NCBI GenBank assembly: GCA_029562045.1
Contig: JAKQWJ010000069.1
Coordinates: 1 to 12,165, forward strand
Direction: 5' to 3'
Length of the DNA stretch: 12,165 nt
From: Spirochaetota bacterium
GTDB taxonomy: Bacteria > Spirochaetota > Spirochaetia > DTKZ01
Position numbers and translations under genes: made by a program. The notes under the pieces were generated by a model that made no database searches, was not told the DNA's origin, and saw nothing but the letters and a program-made list of their open reading frames with translations. Of the stretch, positions 1 through 6,678 are shown piece after piece (within the stretch, counting starts at the first letter, position 1; every line of letters starts with the position of its first letter).

Positions 1-473
1 GTCTGCCCCAGGGGTATGTGGACATCTTTCTCGGGTTCATCCCCGGATCCATCGGGGAGGTCAGCGCCCTGCTGCTTCTGGCGGGCACCGTGGCGCTGCT
101 GGCCCGGCGGGTCATCGACCCCGAGATACCCGCCTCCTACTTCGGGGCTTTCGCCCTCCTGGTCTGGGTCTTCGGCGGACTCCCCTTCGGGGGAGAGTAT
201 TTCACCGGAGATATCCTGTTTCATCTGTTCACCGGGGGTCTGATGCTGGGGGTCTTCTACATGGCCACCGATACGGTCACATCCCCCCTGACGCGCCGGG
301 GACGGATCCTGTACGGAGCCGGGGCGGGATGCCTGACCTTCCTGTTCCGGGTATACGGCTCCTATCCTGAGGGGGTCTCCTTCGCCATTATAATGATGAA
401 TATCTTCGTGCCCCTGATCAACCAATTCACCGGGCCCGTCCGGTACGGGGCCGGGAAGGAGACCGCGCCATGA
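1..473 (+). CDS. rnfD: RnfD, Na+/H+-translocating ferredoxin:NAD+ oxidoreductase subunit D (3' part)
   Basis: This is the C-terminal ~156 residues of RnfD, an integral membrane subunit of the Rnf complex that carries covalent FMN and takes part in electron transfer across the membrane. The frame is open from the window edge (codons from base 3), so the gene begins upstream; the GTG at 18 is internal. Family-typical motifs are visible: PGSIGEVSA near the start, MATDTVTSPLT in the middle and YPEGVSFAIIMMN near the end, with about five hydrophobic helices. The Thr that carries FMN lies in the missing N-terminal half. The stop overlaps the rnfG start (ATGA, 470-473), so translation is coupled. 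The D-G-E-A-B order that follows confirms the call. rnfC would be expected just upstream of the window. Confidence 0.95.
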   Translation, partial: LPQGYVDIFLGFIPGSIGEVSALLLLAGTVALLARRVIDPEIPASYFGAFALLVWVFGGLPFGGEYFTGDILFHLFTGGLMLGVFYMATDTVTSPLTRRGRILYGAGAGCLTFLFRVYGSYPEGVSFAIIMMNIFVPLINQFTGPVRYGAGKETAP

Positions 474-1030
474 ACCGAGCCGTCGCGGATGGGGGAAAAC
501 TCGCCCTGATCTGTCTGGTATCAGCCCTGGTCCTGGGAGTGGCACACACTCTGACCGCGCCGACTGCAGCGGCCGCCGCCACCGAAGGTCTCCGCCGGGA
601 TCTGGCCCGGATGGCCGGCTCCGGGTCGGTGGACCGGGAATCCACCGAAGGGGTCTCCGGGGCTGTCCGGGGCTTCCATGCCGTCCGGGACAAGGGGGGC
701 AGACCGACGCTCTACATCCTTCGGCTGGCGGGCTCCGGTTACGGCGGGGATCTTCCGCTCCTGGCGGCCTACAGAACCGATGGGGAAATCCTGGACGTGG
801 TCCTCCGGGACAGCCGGGAGACTCCCGGAATGGGCAAGAGGGCCGAGGGACCCGGATACATGGAAGGGTTCATCGGCAGGGGGGCGGCGAAGCCGGTGCC
901 GGTCCGTAAGGCGATGCTGTCCCGGAAAGCCCTGGACGCGGTGACGGGCTCCACAATCACGTTCATCGGAATCGGCAGGGCTCTGGAAGAAGGCGCCTCG
1001 TTCGTCCGGCGCCAGGGAGGGGTGAAATGA
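470..1030 (+). CDS. rnfG: RnfG, FMN-binding electron transport subunit
   Basis: RnfG is anchored by one N-terminal helix, with an extracytoplasmic FMN-binding domain that carries a covalently attached flavin. The protein is 186 aa, normal for the family. A hydrophobic segment at about residues 11-30 is the anchor. Residues 156-164 read DAVTGSTIT, matching the ApbE-dependent flavinylation motif D-x-x-[ST]-G-[AS]-T-x-[ST], so Thr162 is the predicted FMN site. The upstream RETPGMGKR stretch (116-124) is the conserved substrate-binding loop of FMN_bind domains. An AAGGAG-like Shine-Dalgarno at about 456-461 supports the ATG at 470. The gene overlaps rnfD and rnfE by 4 nt each. No apbE is visible here, so flavin transfer must be supplied from elsewhere. 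Confidence 0.95.
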   Translation: MNRAVADGGKLALICLVSALVLGVAHTLTAPTAAAAATEGLRRDLARMAGSGSVDRESTEGVSGAVRGFHAVRDKGGRPTLYILRLAGSGYGGDLPLLAAYRTDGEILDVVLRDSRETPGMGKRAEGPGYMEGFIGRGAAKPVPVRKAMLSRKALDAVTGSTITFIGIGRALEEGASFVRRQGGVK

Positions 1031-1635
1031 GTCGGCGGAATCCGGTTTTCGCCATGCTTCTGGGACTCTGTCCCGCTCTGGCGGTAACCACCCGGGTGGA
1101 TAACGCCCTGGGGCTGGGTGCGGTGGTGGTTCTGGTCCTCGCCCTGTCGAGCCTTACCGTCTCCCTGCTGGGAAAACATGTCCCGGAGAATCTCCGGACA
1201 CCCGCCTACATCGTCATCATCGCCTCCTATGTCACGGTGGTGGATCTTTTTCTGCGGGCCTACGCTCCGGGGCTTTCGAAGAATCTGGGAATCTTCCTTC
1301 CCCTCACGGCGGTGAACTGCCTCATCTTGGGCAGGGTCCTGATTTTCGCCCAGGACAACCCTCCCGGGGCATCCCTGGTGGACGCGATGAAATCGGGGTT
1401 CTCCTTTTTCTGCGCCCTGGTCCTCATCGCGCTGGTGAGGGAAGTCCTGGGGGCGGGAACCATCACCCTTTTCGCCGTCGGCCCGTTCCGGGGGGTCCTG
1501 GTGATACCCCTGCTGTCGGAAAACCCCGTCCGGGTATTCGGTCTCGCCGCCGGGGCCTTTCTGGTGGCGGGTTACCTGAAGGCCCTGTATGATCGTCTGG
1601 TCTCCGACGAGGAAACCGGGGAGAGAGAGTCATGA
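1027..1635 (+). CDS. rnfE: RnfE, integral membrane subunit of Rnf complex
   Basis: RnfE (related to NqrD) is a six-helix membrane protein that pairs with RnfA in inverted topology. The two hold a shared intramembrane iron-sulfur centre. The protein is 202 aa and hydrophobic throughout. Motifs seen: NPVF (5-8), GLCPALAVTT (13-22) with Cys15, IVIIASYVTVVD (62-73), and LGIFLPLTAVNC (87-98) with Cys98. Cys15 and Cys98 correspond to the two cluster ligands known from NqrD/RnfE. The start has a GGAGGGG Shine-Dalgarno ahead of ATG 1027. The gene overlaps rnfG and rnfA by 4 nt each. The C-terminal tail is short and charged (DEETGERES). Confidence 0.95.
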   Translation: MSRRNPVFAMLLGLCPALAVTTRVDNALGLGAVVVLVLALSSLTVSLLGKHVPENLRTPAYIVIIASYVTVVDLFLRAYAPGLSKNLGIFLPLTAVNCLILGRVLIFAQDNPPGASLVDAMKSGFSFFCALVLIALVREVLGAGTITLFAVGPFRGVLVIPLLSENPVRVFGLAAGAFLVAGYLKALYDRLVSDEETGERES

Positions 1636-2222
1636 GCTATGTGGGAATCATCGTCACCTTCGTCTTTGTTCAAAATTTTGCCCTGAACCGCCTTCTGGGC
1701 ATCTGTCCCTTCATCGGGGTTTCCCGGAGCCCCGGAACCTCCCTGGGTCTGGGGGTGGTCATCACCGTCGTCTCCGCCCTGTCGGCCCTGGCGGCCCGGA
1801 CGGTGTACCACCAGGCGCTGCTGCCGCTGGGGCTCACCTATCTGGAGACGGTGTCCTTCGTTCTGATCGCAGTCGCTCTGGTGCGCCTTCTGGGAGAGAC
1901 GGTCAGAAGAGCCTCGCCGGGGCTGCACGCGGTTTTCGGAGGCTTTCTGCCCCTGGTCACCACCAACTGCGTGGTTCTGGGGATAGCCCTGGTGGTTGTC
2001 CGGGACGGGTACGGCGCGGCGGAGAGCATCGTCGCCGGGCTGGCGGCGGGAGCCGGTTACTTCCTGGCCCTGGGGCTCATGGCGGCGCTCCGGGATTCGC
2101 TGCGCAAGGAATGGGTTCCCAAACCCTTCCGGGGGGTGTCCATCACCTTCATTTCAGCGGGACTCATGTCGCTGGCCTTCATGGCCTTCGACCGGGCGCT
2201 GCTGAAGAATCTCTTCGGTTAA
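1632..2222 (+). CDS. rnfA: RnfA, integral membrane subunit of Rnf complex
   Basis: RnfA (related to NqrE) forms the pseudo-symmetric membrane core with RnfE, thought to couple electron flow to ion movement. It is 196 aa with six predicted helices. Conserved stretches are FVQNFALNRLLGICPF (12-27, Cys25) and FLPLVTTNCVVLG (105-117, Cys113). These two cysteines match the intramembrane [2Fe-2S] ligands known for the family. The C-terminus contains VPKPFRGVSITFISAGLMSLAF, typical of RnfA/NqrE. The start overlaps the rnfE stop by 4 nt and follows a GGGGAGAGAGAG purine run. The stop codon merges into the rnfB Shine-Dalgarno (TAAGGAGAG). Confidence 0.95.
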   Translation: MSYVGIIVTFVFVQNFALNRLLGICPFIGVSRSPGTSLGLGVVITVVSALSALAARTVYHQALLPLGLTYLETVSFVLIAVALVRLLGETVRRASPGLHAVFGGFLPLVTTNCVVLGIALVVVRDGYGAAESIVAGLAAGAGYFLALGLMAALRDSLRKEWVPKPFRGVSITFISAGLMSLAFMAFDRALLKNLFG

Positions 2223-2231
2223 GGAGAGTCC

Positions 2232-3059
2232 ATGGCCGTCCTGTTGAACATCGTGCTGGCCCAGGCGACTCTGACCCTGCTGGGGGCGGTTTTCGGTTTC
2301 GGGCTGGGGTTTTTCCCGTCCCGGAGGAAGCCGGGCGGCTCGGTCAGGGCCGGGGATATCCTTCCGGGGCTGGACTGCGGGGTTTGCGGTTACCCGGGCT
2401 GCTCATCTTTCGGGGAGGCGCTGGAACGGGGGGAAGCCGACCCCGGTCTCTGCGCCCCCGGGGGGAAAAAAATGAAAAATGAACTGGCAAAAATCCTGGG
2501 AATCGAGATAAGCTATACACGGGAGGAGATGGTCCAGGTCCACTGCCGGGGAGGCGACGCGGAGACGAAGCGCCTTTTTCACTATTCGGGCCTAGATGAC
2601 TGTCGGGCGCTCCACATGCTTTTCGGGGGGAGCAAGGCCTGCAGGTTCTCCTGCCTCGGGCAGGGGAGCTGCATCAAGGTCTGTCCCCGGGAGGCCATTG
2701 TCCGGGATCGGAACGGTGTCTTCTGGGTCGATCCCGGGAGGTGCGACCTCTGCGGCCGGTGCCTCGCCGTCTGTCCCACGGGAGTGCTCCGCAGGATTCC
2801 GAAGACGGCGGATTATTTCGTGGCCTGCAATTCCACCGACAGGGGGCAGACCACGGCGGATTACTGTTCGGTGGGCTGCACCGCCTGCCGGGCCTGCGAA
2901 AAACGATCCCCGGAGGGCGGTTTCGAGGTGGATGATCATCTGGCGCGGATAAATTATCGGCGGCGGGGGGACAGGAACGGGGCCGTCCTGGCCTGCGATC
3001 CGAAGTGCATCGTCTCCAACGGCGCTCCTCCGGCCATGGGAAAAAATGCCAAAACTTAA
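2232..3059 (+). CDS. rnfB: RnfB, iron-sulfur subunit (long form), one C-terminal cluster site lost
   Basis: RnfB accepts electrons from ferredoxin on the cytoplasmic side. The 275 aa order is: membrane anchor (about 4-28); a 4Fe-4S domain with Cys49, 52, 57 and 74; a family segment with Cys124, 137 and 141; a ferredoxin pair using Cys147/151 and Cys171, 174, 177, 181; then a second C-terminal ferredoxin-like unit (about 199-261). In that last unit the first motif is Cys216, 219, 222 followed by Ser226 instead of Cys. The second motif, at spacing x2-x2-x3, has Arg245, Arg248, Ala251 and Cys255. By the usual ferredoxin ligand-swap rule, one cluster (216/219/222/255) is intact and the other has lost all four ligands. 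The start has AAGGAG at 2221-2226. The 3' end overlaps the next gene by 14 nt. The family call is firm; the cluster loss is my reading of ligand spacing. Confidence 0.94.
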   Translation: MAVLLNIVLAQATLTLLGAVFGFGLGFFPSRRKPGGSVRAGDILPGLDCGVCGYPGCSSFGEALERGEADPGLCAPGGKKMKNELAKILGIEISYTREEMVQVHCRGGDAETKRLFHYSGLDDCRALHMLFGGSKACRFSCLGQGSCIKVCPREAIVRDRNGVFWVDPGRCDLCGRCLAVCPTGVLRRIPKTADYFVACNSTDRGQTTADYCSVGCTACRACEKRSPEGGFEVDDHLARINYRRRGDRNGAVLACDPKCIVSNGAPPAMGKNAKT

Positions 3060-5070
3060 GCTCATCATCGGAACATACAATTCCATCTCCATCGGCCTCA
3101 CCGAGGCGGAAACCGAAACCCTCTATCAGAACGCGTTCAAGCCCCTTCTGGGTCTCATGTACACCTTTCCCGAACTCTCCTTCACCCTCCAGTACTCCGG
3201 CACCCTGCTGGCCTGGCTGGACAAGAGGCACCCGGAGTTCACCGATGTCCTGTCGGAGATGGCGGCCCGTAAACAGATCGAACTTCTGGGAGGCGCTTTT
3301 CACGACCCCATTCTGACGGTCATTCCCCGGTCCGACCGGCTGGGACAGATCGAGAACATGACCACCTACCTCCGCAAGCGCTTCGGCCGCCGGCCCCGGG
3401 GGGGCTGGCTGGCGGAAACCGAGTGGGAGCCGTCCCTGGTCTCGACCCTGGGCACCTGCGGCATGGATTACATCTTCCTGGGGGAGAACCATTTCCGCTC
3501 CGCGGGAATCCCCCCGGCGGACAGCTTCGCACCCTGCATCACCGAGGATCAGGGAAAGACGATCACGGTGTTTCCTCTCTTCGAGGATCTCTCCCGCCGT
3601 TTCTGCCCTCCCGAGCCGGAGGAGATGCTGGCCTCGTTGCGGGCCCTGGTGTCCCACCGGGAGGAGCGGCTGGTGACGGTTCTGATAGACGGCGCGCTGC
3701 TGGGGGAAGGACCCGGAAGCCGGGCCGCCTGCTTCGACGACAAGAGGATCGAACACCTGTTCCGGCTGCTCCGGGACGCGGGAGACTGGCTGGAAACCAT
3801 TCAGCCCGGCCGGCATCTTCGGCAATCCCTTCCCCGGCGCAAGGCCTACTTTCCCAGCGGGTCCCGGGGGGACCTTCTATCCCTGGCGCTGCCGCCGGAG
3901 CAGTGGACGGACTACACCGAAGCGCGGAAGATCCTGAAAAACCACGACAAGGCGCCGAATATCCTGTCCTGCAACGGCTTCTTCCGCCGTTTTCTGACCC
4001 GTTACCCCGAGAGCAACTTCCTGTACGCCAAGATGCAGTACACCCACATTCTGGTGAATCAGATCAGGGGCGACAAGTACCGCAAGGCTTCGGCGCTGGA
4101 GGAGCTCTGGAAGGGGCAGAACGGCGCGGCTTACTGGCCGGCGCCGGCGGGGGGAATCTACGACAACGCCCTCCGGAAGTCCGCCTATGCGTCCCTCATC
4201 AGCGCCGAGAAGGTGACCCGGGAGAGGGGCGTCTTCATCCCCTCCATTGTGACCGCGGATTTCGACATGGATCTGCGGACCGAGTATCTGTACCAGGGAA
4301 ACGAGATGAACGCGTACATCCACACCCTGGGGGGCCAGCTCTTCGAACTGGATTTTCTGCCGGTTTCCTGGAACTACCTGGACACCATGGCCCGGTACCG
4401 GGAGGTCTTCCACGGGCCCGGCGGGGACCCCCGGAGTTTCGACAGCTACTCCCGCCGATCCTTCATCGATCATGTCATCCCCCCCGGGGTGACCATCGAC
4501 GACTTCGACGCCTCCGGCGCCGCGCCGGACTGGTCCTTCGTGGACGCCCCCTTCGACGTGATCAAATGCGACCGGGAGCACAGCGAGCTGGTCCTGGAAC
4601 ACTGCGGCCCCCCCGGGGGGAGTGGAGGCTTCCCCCTGAAGATCGTCAAGAAGTACATCTTTAAAAGGGCCTCCATCAATCTCTACTACACCGTGAAGAA
4701 CCCCGGGCCCGATCCGGTCTCCCTGATCTTTGCCTCGGAGATAAACCTTTCCTTTCCGTCGAAGGATGTGGACGCCCTGCGGATCTACCGGCCCGGGGAG
4801 GGGGAAAGCGTCCCCTTGAGTCCGGAAAAGATGGATCTGGGGGAAACCTCCGGGCTGCTCTTCGAGGATGTCCGCAACGAAGCCGCCATCAGTTTCTCCA
4901 CCCTGGAGCCCGCCGAGGTCTGGAGCATGCCGGTGGAAACCCTGTCTCCGGGGCGGGAGGGTCTCAGGAAGATCTACCAGTCCTCCTGCCTTCTCGCCCG
5001 ATGGAAGCTCGTTCTGGATCCCCAGGAGTCCTGGGAAAACCGGCTGAATCTCAAAATGGATCTGCTTTAG
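3046..5070 (+). CDS. GH57-family-like protein (4-alpha-glucanotransferase/alpha-amylase relative) with altered active site
   Basis: The 674-residue protein resembles, along its whole length, the Thermococcus litoralis type of GH57 4-alpha-glucanotransferase, with a (beta/alpha)7 catalytic domain, helical DUF1925-like segment and C-terminal beta DUF1926-like domain. Matching landmarks are GGAFHDPILTVIP (82-94), WLAETEWEPSL (121-131) with Glu124 where the family nucleophile sits, ENHFRSAG (147-154), Asp215 where the acid/base Asp sits, and RYPESNF followed by AAYW (361-364) and GGIY (369-372). Differences: the N-terminal HxHQP-type motif is replaced by YNSIS (11-15), the HDDGEKFG stretch by IDGALLGE (214-221), and the NDAYWHG stretch by GAAYWPA (360-366). 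Alignment is from memory. No signal peptide is visible, so it is probably cytoplasmic. It overlaps rnfB by 14 nt with only a weak GGGA ahead of its ATG, suggesting coupling. It may be an alpha-glucan enzyme of changed specificity or a non-catalytic relative. Confidence 0.8.
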   Translation: MPKLKLIIGTYNSISIGLTEAETETLYQNAFKPLLGLMYTFPELSFTLQYSGTLLAWLDKRHPEFTDVLSEMAARKQIELLGGAFHDPILTVIPRSDRLGQIENMTTYLRKRFGRRPRGGWLAETEWEPSLVSTLGTCGMDYIFLGENHFRSAGIPPADSFAPCITEDQGKTITVFPLFEDLSRRFCPPEPEEMLASLRALVSHREERLVTVLIDGALLGEGPGSRAACFDDKRIEHLFRLLRDAGDWLETIQPGRHLRQSLPRRKAYFPSGSRGDLLSLALPPEQWTDYTEARKILKNHDKAPNILSCNGFFRRFLTRYPESNFLYAKMQYTHILVNQIRGDKYRKASALEELWKGQNGAAYWPAPAGGIYDNALRKSAYASLISAEKVTRERGVFIPSIVTADFDMDLRTEYLYQGNEMNAYIHTLGGQLFELDFLPVSWNYLDTMARYREVFHGPGGDPRSFDSYSRRSFIDHVIPPGVTIDDFDASGAAPDWSFVDAPFDVIKCDREHSELVLEHCGPPGGSGGFPLKIVKKYIFKRASINLYYTVKNPGPDPVSLIFASEINLSFPSKDVDALRIYRPGEGESVPLSPEKMDLGETSGLLFEDVRNEAAISFSTLEPAEVWSMPVETLSPGREGLRKIYQSSCLLARWKLVLDPQESWENRLNLKMDLL

Positions 5071-5099
5071 CTCCGGTCTGGCCCGCCGCGGAAGAAATG

Positions 5100-5195
5100 G
5101 GCGGCCGCCGCGCCCCTGGAGGAGCCGTTTCTGCAAGGACACCATGTACGCCCCCATGGAGGCGGCCGCCGCGCCCCTGGGGGGGCCGCCCCTGC
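5100..5195. repeat. Imperfect 35-bp direct repeat (5100-5134 and 5161-5195)
   Basis: The two copies lie 61 bp apart. The first 20 bp (5100-5119 and 5161-5180) are identical. The next 15 differ at five positions, all transitions, giving 30/35 matches. Each copy carries the GCGGCCGC palindrome near its left end. The 3' end of copy two is also the left arm of the hairpin at 5185-5229. The origin is unknown; a local duplication that has since diverged is the simplest reading. Confidence 0.75.
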
Positions 5196-5229
5196 GGGAG
5201 CCGCCCCGGGCGGATCCTGCAGGGGCGGC
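5185..5229. terminator. GC-rich inverted repeat, possible bidirectional terminator
   Basis: An 11-bp perfect inverted repeat (5185-5195 with 5219-5229) encloses 23 nt that contain a further self-complementary core around CCGCCC/GGGCGG. It lies directly after the minus-strand stop codon and between two convergent genes, where a shared terminator would be expected. Neither side has a T-tract, so classical intrinsic termination is uncertain. It could instead stabilise mRNA 3' ends. Confidence 0.4.
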
Positions 5230-5230
5230 G

Positions 5231-6586
5231 TCAGGAAGGATCCGCCGCGAGCCGCAGTCGCAGGAGTATCTCGTCCAGCCAGGGGGTCACGTCCGGATAA
5301 AACCGGTCGCGCACCAGCAGGAACTCCAGAAAACTCTCCCGGAAGCGGTTCTGCCGGAAGTAGGTCTGGGCCCGGTAGAAGCCCGCCCGGGCCCGGGCTT
5401 CCGCCGACGGGTTCAGAACCCGGTAGTGGTCCAGAAGCTTCTCCGTTTCCGCCCATTTTCCTTCCCGGAAAGGGCCGTCCAGGATGGTTTTCAGCGTGTA
5501 ATCTTCCCGGGCCGGGCCGGGGGTCCGGTCCGCTTCCAGGATCTGCGAACCCAGGGGACGGGGGGCCGGCTTCCAGGTTCTCCGCGCCGCCCGCGCCGCC
5601 GCCTCCGCCGCCTGCGGCTGGATGGTCCGGGGGGACGGAAACGACGGCCTTTCGGGAAGGTCCCCCTCGGCGGACACCTTCCGGGTCAGGATGAGATAGG
5701 GCAGGGGCAGGGGCCGGGGGGAAGGGGCCGCCGGGGGACCGGCGGAAATTACCGGAGGCGGGGCTGCGGTTTTCCGGGGGTCTCCGGAGACCTGCGAAGG
5801 CGGGACCTCACCCAAGAGGGGCGGGCTTTCCCGCGGCGGGACCGTAATCTCCGACGGAAGGCCGTTTTTCAGGGGAATTTCCGCCCCCTCCACGGTGGCG
5901 TTTGACCCGGGCGCCAGGACCGCGCCGCCGGATTCCCCCAGCTCCGCGTCCAGCACCGCATAGTAGTAGGGGATGCCGGGCACGGGATAATCCGTCCACC
6001 GGGTTTCCGAACTCTTCAGCCGGGCCGCGGGCTTCAAGGTTCCCAGCCGCTCCCGGGTCAGAATGGGGGAGGTGCTCCGGTAGGTCAGGAGTTCCCGGTC
6101 CGCCCGGTCGGCGGAAAATTCCACCTGTATGCCGTCCCCATCGGCCCGGGCCCGCAGCCGGGACACCACCGCCGCCAGCTTCGCCGGGGGCAGGGTGGAC
6201 AGCACCGGAACCGCCTTGCTGGAGGTGTTCTGGAAGGGCGTGAAGGTTTCGAAAACCTTTCCCCCCGTCTCGGCGAGCACCGCGTAGTGGTACCTCCCCG
6301 GCCGGCTCGGAGCGTCGATGTAATACTCCACCCCCGGAGCCACCCGGGCCACCCGCTCCGCGTCCCTGAAACTCTCCTCCCGGATTTCCCGGGTGTGCCG
6401 GTATATCACGTACCCCTCCGCCGGGTCCGCCGCATCCTTCCAGGAAATTTTGACCTCCGGGCCCCGGACCGCAGTCCTGAGCCGGGAGACGAAGGGGGCG
6501 TAGGCCCCGGTCTGGGGGTGCAGCGCCGCGACGACCATGGGGCCTGCCAGGATGAGCAGGACGAGTTTCTTCTTCATACCATTCAT
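5231..6586 (-). CDS. Exported protein with two FN3-like domains, proline-rich linker and TPR-like C-terminus
   Basis: Function is not recognised. From ATG 6586 the product is 451 aa. A signal peptide is evident (MKKK, then LVLLILAGPMVVAAL, cleavage probably near residue 30 after AYA). Two FN3-like beta domains follow at about 31-108 and 135-220. They share the pattern Y-R-x-[TS]-x-x-I and end in YHYAVLA and YYYAVLD. A long Pro/Ala/Ser-rich stretch (about 245-335) leads to a helical C-terminus with TPR-like spacing (EGKWAETEKLLDHYRVLNP, then YRAQTYFRQNRF). An in-frame ATG at 6628 would add 14 residues before the signal peptide, so I prefer 6586. The next ATG, 6577, is also possible. The nearest purine-rich Shine-Dalgarno candidate, at 6602-6609 on the complement, is rather far away. 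The gene stands alone, convergent with the rnf block and divergent from prfB. A periplasmic scaffold role is inference. Confidence 0.75.
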   Translation of the reverse strand: MNGMKKKLVLLILAGPMVVAALHPQTGAYAPFVSRLRTAVRGPEVKISWKDAADPAEGYVIYRHTREIREESFRDAERVARVAPGVEYYIDAPSRPGRYHYAVLAETGGKVFETFTPFQNTSSKAVPVLSTLPPAKLAAVVSRLRARADGDGIQVEFSADRADRELLTYRSTSPILTRERLGTLKPAARLKSSETRWTDYPVPGIPYYYAVLDAELGESGGAVLAPGSNATVEGAEIPLKNGLPSEITVPPRESPPLLGEVPPSQVSGDPRKTAAPPPVISAGPPAAPSPRPLPLPYLILTRKVSAEGDLPERPSFPSPRTIQPQAAEAAARAARRTWKPAPRPLGSQILEADRTPGPAREDYTLKTILDGPFREGKWAETEKLLDHYRVLNPSAEARARAGFYRAQTYFRQNRFRESFLEFLLVRDRFYPDVTPWLDEILLRLRLAADPS

Positions 6587-6678
6587 GATAATCGGCCGTT
6601 TCTCCCCCCGTCCATAGGGAGGGCGCATTGTTTTTCCGCTATTTTTTCGGTACCATGAAAGAGAAACGGGAGGACACG
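6587..6678. promoter_or_regulatory. Divergent intergenic region with probable promoters
   Basis: This is the only divergent gap in the window, between the minus-strand FN3 gene and prfB. It contains the most AT-rich tract seen here (about 6628-6650, T-runs on +, A-runs on the complement), which suits promoter elements for both directions. I could not assign a convincing -35/-10 pair with 16-18 bp spacing, so no hexamers are claimed. A clear GGGAGG Shine-Dalgarno for prfB lies at 6668-6673. Confidence 0.35.

Larger units (their letters stand above)
5071..5230. other. Convergent intergenic spacer, GC-rich and repeat-bearing
   Basis: This 160-bp spacer lies between the stop of the GH57-like gene (+) and the stop of the minus-strand FN3 gene. 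It holds a 35-bp imperfect direct repeat and an 11-bp-arm inverted repeat, listed separately. I see no convincing coding sequence: short frames through it lack family features and read through the repeats. Confidence 0.7.

Noticed and set aside
1589..2482. 297-codon + strand frame across rnfA and rnfB
   Set aside because: It is an out-of-frame shadow, Gly/Arg/Pro-rich. The rnfA and rnfB frames carry the conserved motifs.
2674..5157. Long open frames on the minus strand opposite rnfB and the GH57-like gene (383 and 426 codons)
   Set aside because: They are antisense shadows in GC-rich DNA. Their predicted proteins are low-complexity, rich in Gly/Pro/Arg/Gln, with no motifs, whereas the + strand frames match known families throughout.
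5600..5780. GC-rich repeated tracts within the minus-strand gene as a separate repeat element
   Set aside because: They are explained by the proline/alanine-rich coding region. I found no clear repeat unit or inverted arms.
6655..6678. ATG 6655 as the prfB start
   Set aside because: It is in frame and open, but no Shine-Dalgarno precedes it. The GTG at 6679 has GGGAGG at 5 nt and gives an RF2-like leader length.
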